A DNA stretch of 13,852 nt from an uncultured bacterium. Lineage in GTDB: Bacteria; Bacillota; Clostridia; Lachnospirales; Lachnospiraceae. The stretch lies in assembly GCA_946061355.1 (NCBI GenBank), contig CAMGRE010000042.1, positions 1 to 13,852 of the forward strand. Reading direction: 5' to 3'. A program made the position numbers and the translations under genes. Below the pieces are notes generated by a model. That model was not told where the DNA came from. It saw only the letters and a program-made list of their open reading frames with translations, and searched no databases. The stretch's first letter is position 1, and each line of letters opens with the position of its first letter. Below are positions 7,576 to 13,852 of this stretch, piece by piece.

Positions 7576-8094
7576 ATGAAACGAAATCTGATCACGGCGC
7601 TCATGGTACTTGTGTGCTTTTTACTGCAGTGTACCGTATTTCATGCGCTCGCCTTCAATGGTATCATACCGAATCTTATGATTGTGCTTACGGCATCGAT
7701 CGGCGTTATGGGAGGCAGAAAAAGAGGCCTGTTGACCGGCTTTTTCAGTGGTCTTCTGATGGATATTTTTTTTGGATCCACTATCGGTTTCTACAGCCTG
7801 ATCTATATGTATATCGGTTACATAAATGGTTGTTTCAGAAAGATATTCTATCCGGAAGACATTAAACTTCCGCTGGCGCTGATCGCGGCAAGCGATCTGA
7901 CCGGCAGTCTGCTGACGTACTTCCTGCTGTTTTTGCTGCGAAGCCGTTTTGCCTTTGGATTTTATTTTACTCATATTATTTTGCCGGAGATCGTGTACAC
8001 CATGGGTGTTACACTGATCCTGTATCCGCTGATCTTAAAAATTGACGGCAGGATGGCGGCAAAAGAACAAAGGAGCGCAAAAAAGTTTGTTTAA
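7576..8094 (+). CDS. mreD: Rod shape-determining protein MreD
   Basis: MreD is the integral membrane member of the Mre complex, related in fold to small substrate-binding membrane proteins; its exact role is unclear. The 172-residue protein is nearly all hydrophobic helices, about five, beginning MKRNLITALMVLVCFLLQC. It contains the typical stretch GRKRGLLTGFFSGLLMDIFFG (split here by family convention), followed by IGFYSLIYMYIGYINGC, as in MreD proteins of the phylum. ATG 7576 lies 8 bases after AGGA (7564-7567) and 36 bases after mreC. The C-terminal tail is basic (KEQRSAKKFV). Its last codons contain the ribosome binding site and TTG start of the PBP2 gene. Confidence 0.92.
   Translation: MKRNLITALMVLVCFLLQCTVFHALAFNGIIPNLMIVLTASIGVMGGRKRGLLTGFFSGLLMDIFFGSTIGFYSLIYMYIGYINGCFRKIFYPEDIKLPLALIAASDLTGSLLTYFLLFLLRSRFAFGFYFTHIILPEIVYTMGVTLILYPLILKIDGRMAAKEQRSAKKFV
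8069..8089 (+). promoter_or_regulatory. Ribosome binding site and TTG start fixing the PBP2 start inside mreD
   Basis: AAAGGAG (8069-8075) is followed after 11 bases by TTG (8087-8089). The next bases overlap the mreD stop (TAA 8092-8094). An upstream in-frame TTG at 8042 has no comparable site and would give 15 extra residues. The layout mirrors the mutL/miaA junction and suggests that ribosomes finishing mreD restart on the PBP2 gene. Confidence 0.6.
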
Positions 8095-10951
8095 TAATCT
8101 CAGAGAACGATTTCTGAATATGATAACCTCCCGCCTGTTTGTTCTTGTTGTGGTGTTTTTTTTCCTGTGCGGCACGCTTTTGTACCGTGTTTTTGATCTG
8201 CAGATCGTGCACGGTGAGGAATATATGAACAATTTCAAACTGAAGATCCGTAAGGAACGTTCCATTGCCAGTACAAGGGGCAATATTTATGACACAAACG
8301 GCGAGCTGCTTGCGTACAATGAGCTTGCTTATAATGTGACCATAGAGGATGTCTACGAATCCGGAAGCGATAAAAATGAGCGGCTGAATGATACGATCCT
8401 CAAACTGATCCATATTATTGAGAAAAACGGCGATAAGGTGATCAGTGATTTCAACATTGTTCTGGATAAAGACGGAAATTATCAGTTTAATGTGGAAGAT
8501 AAGCAGCGGCTTCGCTTCCTTGCGGATGTTTATGGCAGAGATTCTGTGGACAAGCTTGCCTACAGTGAGAAGAAAGCAACTCCGCAGGAGGTGATCGACT
8601 ATCTGGCAGGGCCGAAGCGCTATGCGATCGGCGCGTACAGGGATCCTGATGATAAAAAGAGTTTTCAGGTCGGAGCGGGCTGTACAAAAGAAGAGGTGTT
8701 AAAGATCATTAATATCCGTTACGCGATGAGTGCGAACGGGTTTCAGAAATATATCGCGACGACGGTTGCCTCCGATGTCAATGAGAAGACAGTGGCGATG
8801 GTGATGGAGAACAGCAGTGAGCTGGAGGGCGTTTCCATTGCCGAAGATACCGTGAGAAAGTATGTTGACAGTGTGTATTTTTCCCATATTCTGGGATACA
8901 CCGGCAAGATTTCCCAGGAGGAGCTCACAGAACTGTCAAAAGAGAATCCCGATTATTCCGCGACCGATATGATCGGAAAAGCCGGAATTGAGCAGGTGAT
9001 GGAGACTCAGCTCCAGGGCAAAAAGGGATCGGAGACCATGTACGTGGACAATCTCGGCAAGATCATCGAGACGACCGGCCGTACGGAGTCTGTTGCCGGG
9101 AATGATCTCTATCTCACGATCGATAAGGAACTCCAGAAAGCTGTGTACAATATTCTGGAACAGAAGATCGCGGGAATTCTGGTATCCAAGATCCAGAACA
9201 TCAAGGAATATAATGCGGCGGCAAATGCTTCTGCCGCCGATATCAAGATTCCGATCTATGATGTGTATTATGCGCTGATCAACAATAACATTATTGATGT
9301 ATCCCGGTTTGAGAAGGATAATGCCCATCCTGTGGAAAAAGAGGTTTATCAGAGTTTCCTGGATAAAAAGCAGTCTATTTCGGAAAGGCTTTTCTCCGAA
9401 CTTACGGATAAGAGGACGCCGTATCAGGATCTGCCGGAAGAATATCAGGTGTACGAAAGTTATATTGTATCCATGCTCGCCTCCAGCGCGAAGGGAATCT
9501 TGCAGGAGGAAGCGATCGATCATACAGATGAGGTCTATCTGGCATGGAAGGACGAGACGATCAGCCTTGCCGAATATCTGGATCATGCCATTGCCATGAA
9601 CTGGATTGATGTGACCAAGATCAATCTCGACAGTAAATATGCTTCTTCCGAAGAGATCTATGAACAGCTGATTCAGACAGTGTTTGACGGTTTGGAAAAC
9701 AACAGCGAGTTCTCAAAAAAAATATATAAATACATGATCAAAGAAGAGCGGCTTACCGGCAGACAGGTATGCAATCTGTTGCTGGAACAGGGAATTGTCG
9801 AGGTCTCTGAGGCAGAGGAGAGAGAGTTGAACAACGGTTCGGTCTCTGCGTTCACCTTTATGCTGAACCTGATCGAAAACCTGCGGATCACTCCGGCACA
9901 GCTTGCACTCGATCCGTGTTCCGGTTCCTGTGTTGTCACGGATGTGAATACGGGGGAAGTTAAAGCATTGGTGACTTATCCAGGGTATGATACAAACAGG
10001 CTTGCCAACAACATAGATGCGGATTACTACAATCAGCTGCAGAATGACCTCTCGCGTCCGATGTGGAATTATGCCACACAGCAGAAGAGTGCGCCGGGCT
10101 CCACTTTTAAGATGGTGGTTGCCGTGGCAGGCATGGAGGATGGCGTGATCAATATCGGAGAACAGATCAACTGCTCCGGAATTTTTGATAAGATCACACC
10201 GTCGCCAAGATGTTGGCTACACAGCGGACACGGGAACCTGAATGTGATCGGAGGAATCGAAAATTCCTGCAATGACTTCTTTTATGAGGTCGGTTACCGG
10301 TTGGGAAGCGAGACGGGACTCTATGACAGCGAGAAAGGTTTGGGACGCCTTGCTTACTATGCTGATCAGTTCGGCTTGTCAGAGCTTTCGGGCGTGGAGA
10401 TTGTGGAATCGGAGCCGGAATTGTCCGATATCGATGCTGTTCGTTCTGCAATCGGTCAGGGTACCAACAATATGACAACGGTCGGTCTGGCGCGTTATGT
10501 GACGACTGTGGCAAACAGCGGAACCTGCTACCAGTTAAGTCTTCTGGATAAGCTTACCGATACAAACGGTGTTGTTCTGGAGGATTATACGCCGAAAGTG
10601 CGCAATACCATTGAACTGTCTGCCGCAGAATGGAATGCGGTGCACAGCGGTATGCGCAGGGTTGTTGAAAAGAAAAAGTATTACGCGGACATGCCTGTCA
10701 ATGTCGCAGGAAAGACAGGTACGGCTCAGGAGAGCAGAAATCGCGCCAACCACGCTTTGTTTGTCGGATATGCACCGTATGAGAATCCGGAAATTGCCGT
10801 TGCAACCCGTGTTGCTTTTGGGTATTCTTCCGACTATGCGGCAGAGATTTCGAGAGATGTGTTCCGATATTATTTCGCGCCTGACGAGGAAGATCAGATT
10901 CTGACCGGCAGTGCGAACCGGCCTGATGCTGTAGATACAGGAGGAGATTGA
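8087..10951 (+). CDS. mrdA: Penicillin-binding protein 2, elongation-specific class B transpeptidase (enlarged)
   Basis: This enzyme cross-links lateral-wall peptidoglycan together with the RodA glycosyltransferase. From TTG 8087 it has 954 residues, against roughly 600-700 for many PBP2s. Order: short cytoplasmic end, one transmembrane anchor (about 17-35), and a PBP dimerisation domain starting at RKERSIASTRGNIYD. Next come the linker GIEQVMETQLQGKKG and NDLYLTIDKELQ (to about 351), an extra mostly polar segment (about 370-605), and then the transpeptidase domain from CVVTDVNTGEV. Its active-site motifs are complete: STFK (S672 nucleophile, K675), SCN (727-729) and KTG (876-878). The extra segment replaces a short link between the last conserved N-terminal element and the catalytic domain. 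It is rich in acidic and helix-forming residues and I recognise no domain in it. Position between mreD and minC supports the elongasome role over a division or sporulation PBP. Confidence 0.92.
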   Translation: MFNNLRERFLNMITSRLFVLVVVFFFLCGTLLYRVFDLQIVHGEEYMNNFKLKIRKERSIASTRGNIYDTNGELLAYNELAYNVTIEDVYESGSDKNERLNDTILKLIHIIEKNGDKVISDFNIVLDKDGNYQFNVEDKQRLRFLADVYGRDSVDKLAYSEKKATPQEVIDYLAGPKRYAIGAYRDPDDKKSFQVGAGCTKEEVLKIINIRYAMSANGFQKYIATTVASDVNEKTVAMVMENSSELEGVSIAEDTVRKYVDSVYFSHILGYTGKISQEELTELSKENPDYSATDMIGKAGIEQVMETQLQGKKGSETMYVDNLGKIIETTGRTESVAGNDLYLTIDKELQKAVYNILEQKIAGILVSKIQNIKEYNAAANASAADIKIPIYDVYYALINNNIIDVSRFEKDNAHPVEKEVYQSFLDKKQSISERLFSELTDKRTPYQDLPEEYQVYESYIVSMLASSAKGILQEEAIDHTDEVYLAWKDETISLAEYLDHAIAMNWIDVTKINLDSKYASSEEIYEQLIQTVFDGLENNSEFSKKIYKYMIKEERLTGRQVCNLLLEQGIVEVSEAEERELNNGSVSAFTFMLNLIENLRITPAQLALDPCSGSCVVTDVNTGEVKALVTYPGYDTNRLANNIDADYYNQLQNDLSRPMWNYATQQKSAPGSTFKMVVAVAGMEDGVINIGEQINCSGIFDKITPSPRCWLHSGHGNLNVIGGIENSCNDFFYEVGYRLGSETGLYDSEKGLGRLAYYADQFGLSELSGVEIVESEPELSDIDAVRSAIGQGTNNMTTVGLARYVTTVANSGTCYQLSLLDKLTDTNGVVLEDYTPKVRNTIELSAAEWNAVHSGMRRVVEKKKYYADMPVNVAGKTGTAQESRNRANHALFVGYAPYENPEIAVATRVAFGYSSDYAAEISRDVFRYYFAPDEEDQILTGSANRPDAVDTGGD

Positions 10952-10956
10952 GTGAT

Positions 10957-11634
10957 ATGAGCAACAGTGTGATCATCAAGAGCTTTCAAAACGGGATATC
11001 TGTCATACTTGACGATGACATGGATTTTTCAGAACTTTTAGAAGAAGTCAGTTTGAAGTTTCGTGAATCCGGGCCGTTTTTTAAGGATGCCAAAATGGCC
11101 ATTTCTTTTGAAGGACGCAGCCTGTCCACAGAAGAAGAAAAACAGCTGATCAGGACGATTACCGAGAATTGTGGTTTGCATATTGTCTGCCTGGTCGGGA
11201 AGGATGAGGAGACAAATCAGACATTTCTGAAAGCGATTGAAAAGGTGAATCACAAGGAGAAGAGCAGCGGTCAGTTCTACCGCGGAAACCTCACCAGAGG
11301 AGAAACGCTGGAGATGGATTCCAGCATTGTGATCATAGGAGATGTGAATCCCGGCGCGGAGGTGATCGCCAAAAAGGATATTGTGATCATCGGAGGATTG
11401 TATGGTGAAGCGTATGCCGGAGCTGACGGAGAGAGCGGACATTTTATTGCGGCGCTCGAAATGTCGCCTGAAAATCTTAAAATAGGCGACTTGACATATA
11501 AAAATGATACCAGACAGTCAAAGTGGCCCATCCGGCCAAAGATGCAGCCGAAAATTGCCTGTGAGAAAGGTGGAAAGGTAGTCATAGAACCTGTTACAAA
11601 AGAATTACTAAATATGCTTCCGAATTCCCGGTAA
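10957..11634 (+). CDS. minC: Septum site-determining protein MinC
   Basis: MinC inhibits FtsZ polymerisation and is brought to the membrane by MinD. The 225-residue protein has the N-terminal FtsZ-inhibitory domain (about 1-100), a short polar linker (EKVNHKEKSSG), and the C-terminal beta-helix that dimerises and binds MinD. The beta-helix is recognisable from GNLTRGETLEMDSSIVIIG, DVNPGAEVIAKKDIVIIG, GLYGEAYAGADG and HFIAALEMSPENLKIGDL, all in family order. I chose ATG 10957, about 10 bases after GGAG in the run AGGAGGAGA. A TTG at 10948 is in frame but lies only 3 bases from AGGAGG. The start is 5 bases past the PBP2 stop, and its ribosome binding site lies inside the PBP2 gene, so expression is probably coupled. 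Confidence 0.94.
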   Translation: MSNSVIIKSFQNGISVILDDDMDFSELLEEVSLKFRESGPFFKDAKMAISFEGRSLSTEEEKQLIRTITENCGLHIVCLVGKDEETNQTFLKAIEKVNHKEKSSGQFYRGNLTRGETLEMDSSIVIIGDVNPGAEVIAKKDIVIIGGLYGEAYAGADGESGHFIAALEMSPENLKIGDLTYKNDTRQSKWPIRPKMQPKIACEKGGKVVIEPVTKELLNMLPNSR

Positions 11635-11697
11635 TTGTATCGGGCCGGACGTAATCGAGTATTTAGGGGACAATAAATTTTTCAGGAGGTTTCATCT

Positions 11698-12489
11698 ATG
11701 AGTGAAGTTATTGTCGTTACGTCAGGGAAAGGCGGTGTAGGGAAGACCACTACAACCGCAAATTTGGGAACAGGTCTTGCTGCAGCCGGGAAAAAGGTTG
11801 TATTGATCGATACGGATATCGGACTGAGAAATCTCGATGTCGTCATGGGACTCGAAAACAGGATTGTCTATAATCTTGTGGATGTGGTGGAGGGAAAGTG
11901 TCGCATCAAACAGGCGCTGATCAAGGATAAGCGGCACCCGAGTCTTTATCTGATGCCATCGGCTCAGACCAGGGATAAATCAGCAGTCACTCCGTCACAG
12001 ATGATCAAAATGATCGATACTCTGAGGGAACAGTTTGATTACATCATTCTGGATTGTCCTGCCGGTATCGAACAGGGATTCCAGAATGCCATAGCCGGTG
12101 CCGACAGGGCTCTTGTGATCACAACGCCGGAGGTGTCAGCAATCCGTGATGCGGACCGGATCATCGGACTGCTTGAGGCAAACGAGATCGGACGTCTTGA
12201 TCTGGTTGTAAATAAGCTGAAAATTGATATGGTGAAGCGCGGTGATATGATGTCGGTAAATGATGTTTCCGATATCCTTGCGATCCCTCTGATCGGAATC
12301 GTTCCCGATGATGAGAATGTGGTGATCGCCACCAATCAGGGAGAACCTCTTGTGGGGAATGCCACGCTGGCCGGACGTGCCTACCAGAATATCTGCTGTC
12401 GTGTCCTCGGGCAGGAGATCCCTTTTCTCAATTTTGAAAAAAGGATTTCCATATGGACGAGAGTGACAGGAATGTTCCACAGGATATAG
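11698..12489 (+). CDS. minD: Septum site-determining ATPase MinD
   Basis: MinD is a membrane-cycling ATPase that carries MinC and is released by MinE. The 263-residue length is typical. The deviant Walker A motif KGGVGKTT (residues 11-18, signature lysine K11) is followed by VVLIDTDIGLRNLDVVMGLE, the Walker B region ILDCPAGIEQGF, and VVNKLKIDMVKRGDMMSV, as in MinD rather than ParA or Soj. The last 15 residues (RISIWTRVTGMFHRI) form a basic, apolar amphipathic tail that fits the membrane-targeting helix. ATG 11698 has a strong AGGAGG (11684-11689) 8 bases upstream. A 63-base gap separates it from minC, with no convincing promoter or terminator. Confidence 0.97.
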   Translation: MSEVIVVTSGKGGVGKTTTTANLGTGLAAAGKKVVLIDTDIGLRNLDVVMGLENRIVYNLVDVVEGKCRIKQALIKDKRHPSLYLMPSAQTRDKSAVTPSQMIKMIDTLREQFDYIILDCPAGIEQGFQNAIAGADRALVITTPEVSAIRDADRIIGLLEANEIGRLDLVVNKLKIDMVKRGDMMSVNDVSDILAIPLIGIVPDDENVVIATNQGEPLVGNATLAGRAYQNICCRVLGQEIPFLNFEKRISIWTRVTGMFHRI

Positions 12490-12496
12490 CATATGC

Positions 12497-12506
12497 AAAA
12501 AGGAGG
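12497..12506 (+). promoter_or_regulatory. Strong Shine-Dalgarno deciding the minE start
   Basis: AAAAAGGAGG is a near-perfect match to the 16S anti-Shine-Dalgarno sequence, 7 bases upstream of ATG 12514. It rules in that ATG over the ATG at 12493. Confidence 0.75.
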
Positions 12507-12513
12507 CGCGGCG

Positions 12514-12780
12514 ATGAGCTTATTACACATATTTCACAAAAAAACATCAGGGCAGATCGCAAAGGACAGGTTGAAGATCCTCCTGATCTCCGATCGCATC
12601 AATTGTTCTCCCGAGATGATGGAGATGATCAAAACAGATATTGCCAGGGTCATTTCCAAATACATGATGATTGATACAAAGAGTATGGAGATACAGATTA
12701 CCAAATCGGGTTCCAGAGGCCGTAATCTGAAAAATCCGACTCTGTATGCCAATATACCGATTTTAGACTTAAAGCATTGA
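12514..12780 (+). CDS. minE: Cell division topological specificity factor MinE
   Basis: MinE stimulates the MinD ATPase, releases MinCD from the membrane and so restricts inhibition to the poles. The 88-residue length is typical. It begins MSLLHIFHKK, an amphipathic membrane-binding start, followed by the MinD-contact region AKDRLKILLISDR and the dimerisation domain (MMEMIKTDIARVISKYMMI, then beta-rich MEIQITKS). The start is decided by AAAAAGGAGG (12497-12506), 7 bases before ATG 12514. An earlier in-frame ATG at 12493 would place this ribosome binding site inside the coding region and has none of its own. It follows minD by 24 bases. Its presence shows an oscillating MinCDE type rather than the DivIVA/MinJ-only arrangement of B. 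subtilis. Confidence 0.93.
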   Translation: MSLLHIFHKKTSGQIAKDRLKILLISDRINCSPEMMEMIKTDIARVISKYMMIDTKSMEIQITKSGSRGRNLKNPTLYANIPILDLKH

Positions 12781-12804
12781 CAATGGAGACAAACGAAGTA
12801 ACTT

Positions 12805-13852
12805 ATGCTGAAACGATATCGAATCAAGGATTATGATTTTAAACTGGTCATTATGCTGATTGCCATTTCCGTGATTGGCATAATGGCAGTGGGAAGTGCG
12901 CAAAAGTCTGTTCAGGACAAACAGATCATGGGGCTGATTGTTGGCGTTTTTTTGATGATAATCATCTCACTTTTTGATTATACCGTGCTTTTAAAGCTTT
13001 ACTGGGGATTCTATGCACTAAACGTTGTATTGCTGTTCCTGGTAGAGATCATGGGGGTCAAAGCAGGCGGTGCACAGCGTTGGTTTTCGTTCTTTGGAAT
13101 CCGTTTTCAGCCTTCGGAATTTGCAAAAATTTTATTGATTTTATTCTATGCACAGTTTATTATGAAACATAAGGAAAACATCAATACGCTGCGTACATTA
13201 CTCACGCTGATTGCGCTGTTGATCCCGCCTTTGTTTCTTGTTTACAGGCAGCCGGATCTGTCTACCAGTATTATGCTGGCGGTCATTTTCTGTGTGATGC
13301 TTTTTATCGGCGGATTGAGTTATAAAGTAATTGCCGGGGTGTTTGCGGTCGTGATTCCGTCGGTTGTGATTTTTCTGACGATTGTATTGCAGCCGGATCA
13401 GAATCTGATCAAGGATTATCAGCAGACGCGTATCCTTGCATGGCTGTATCCATCCGAATATGTGAATACGGAAGGATATCAGCAGGCGAATTCCGTGATG
13501 GCGATCGGATCGGGGCAGCTTTTCGGCAAAGGATTAAATAACAATATCATCGGGTCTGTAAAGAACGGAAATTTTATTTCCGAGCCGCAGACGGATTTTA
13601 TTTTTGCAATTATCGGAGAAGAGATGGGGTTTATCGGATCCTGCGCGGTGATTCTGCTGCTGTTTCTGATTGCGCTTGAGTGTGTGATGATCGCGAGACG
13701 TGCCAAAGATACTGCCGGGATGATCATCTGCAGCGGCATGGCTGCGCTGATCGGATTTCAGAGTTTTATGAATATTGCCGTTGCTACCAGTCTGATGCCG
13801 AATACCGGGATCCCACTTCCGTTTGTCAGTGCAGGATTGACTTCGCTGGTCA
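12805..13852 (+). CDS. rodA: RodA, SEDS-family peptidoglycan glycosyltransferase (3' truncated)
   Basis: RodA polymerises lipid II into glycan strands in the elongasome and works with PBP2. The frame runs open from ATG 12805 to the window end (349 codons), so perhaps 20-30 residues are missing. Many transmembrane helices are visible, with SEDS signatures in order: GGAQRWFSFFGIRFQPSEFAK (88 onward), YRQPDLSTSIM, GYQQANSVMAIGSGQLFGKGL, EPQTDFIFAIIGEEMG (260-275; D264 at the likely catalytic aspartate position) and TGIPLPFVSAGLTSL near the end. The PFVSAGLTS form fits RodA better than the PFxSYGGSS of FtsW. An in-frame TAA at 12799 excludes a longer start. The ribosome binding site is weak (GAAG 12795-12798), suggesting coupling to minE 24 bases upstream. 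Pairing with MreBCD and PBP2 in one cluster supports RodA over FtsW or SpoVE. Confidence 0.93.
   Translation, partial: MLKRYRIKDYDFKLVIMLIAISVIGIMAVGSAQKSVQDKQIMGLIVGVFLMIIISLFDYTVLLKLYWGFYALNVVLLFLVEIMGVKAGGAQRWFSFFGIRFQPSEFAKILLILFYAQFIMKHKENINTLRTLLTLIALLIPPLFLVYRQPDLSTSIMLAVIFCVMLFIGGLSYKVIAGVFAVVIPSVVIFLTIVLQPDQNLIKDYQQTRILAWLYPSEYVNTEGYQQANSVMAIGSGQLFGKGLNNNIIGSVKNGNFISEPQTDFIFAIIGEEMGFIGSCAVILLLFLIALECVMIARRAKDTAGMIICSGMAALIGFQSFMNIAVATSLMPNTGIPLPFVSAGLTSLV

Noticed and set aside
8936..9586. Minus-strand open frame (216 codons) opposite the extra segment of PBP2
   Set aside because: Considered because the PBP2 segment is unusual, but the PBP2 frame is continuous through it and the antisense product shows no family features.
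11635..11697. Possible promoter (TTGTAT ... TATTTA) in the minC-minD gap
   Set aside because: Spacing of 19 bases and poor box matches; the gap fits an intra-operon spacer carrying the minD ribosome binding site.
12453..12674. Plus-strand frame (73 codons) across the minD/minE junction
   Set aside because: Out of frame with both genes, with a very charged composition; minD and minE explain the region.

Overview
The window looks like core chromosome from a Gram-positive Clostridia member, most likely a Lachnospiraceae relative. This is inferred from the gene order (mutS-mutL-miaA, then radC-mreBCD-PBP2-minCDE-rodA), the protein flavour, the intermediate GC content and the frequent TTG starts. 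All genes lie on the + strand and are tightly packed. No stretch over 100 bases is without a gene, and I see no tRNA, rRNA, CRISPR array, insertion sequence or prophage gene.

Left part (1-4571), mismatch repair and tRNA modification: the 3' end of mutS (with a beta-clamp binding motif), a complete mutL with an intact endonuclease site, and an unusual gene that begins at a TTG overlapping the mutL stop. That gene encodes a complete MiaA tRNA dimethylallyltransferase joined in frame to a complete PLP-dependent 'methionine gamma-lyase family' (aluminium-resistance/YnbB-like) protein. The fusion is the most unusual feature of the window.

Middle (4572-5647): a short intergenic region with a dyad and a candidate extended -10 promoter, a small two-helix membrane protein (DUF4321-like), then radC, whose start is uncertain.

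Right part (5666-13852), the cell-shape and division-site cluster: mreB (divergent nucleotide-loop residues), mreC, mreD, a very large class B PBP2 with an extra segment of about 235 residues at the transpeptidase boundary, minC, minD, minE and rodA (cut by the window end). MreBCD, PBP2 and RodA together form the elongasome, which builds lateral-wall peptidoglycan. MinCDE keeps FtsZ rings away from the poles. Short gaps and overlapping start/stop codons suggest one co-transcribed, translationally coupled operon.

Apart from the fusion, the enlarged PBP2 and the altered MreB loops, this is ordinary housekeeping sequence. I did not find a convincing novel multi-gene system. Family assignments rest on motifs read by eye; no database search was possible.
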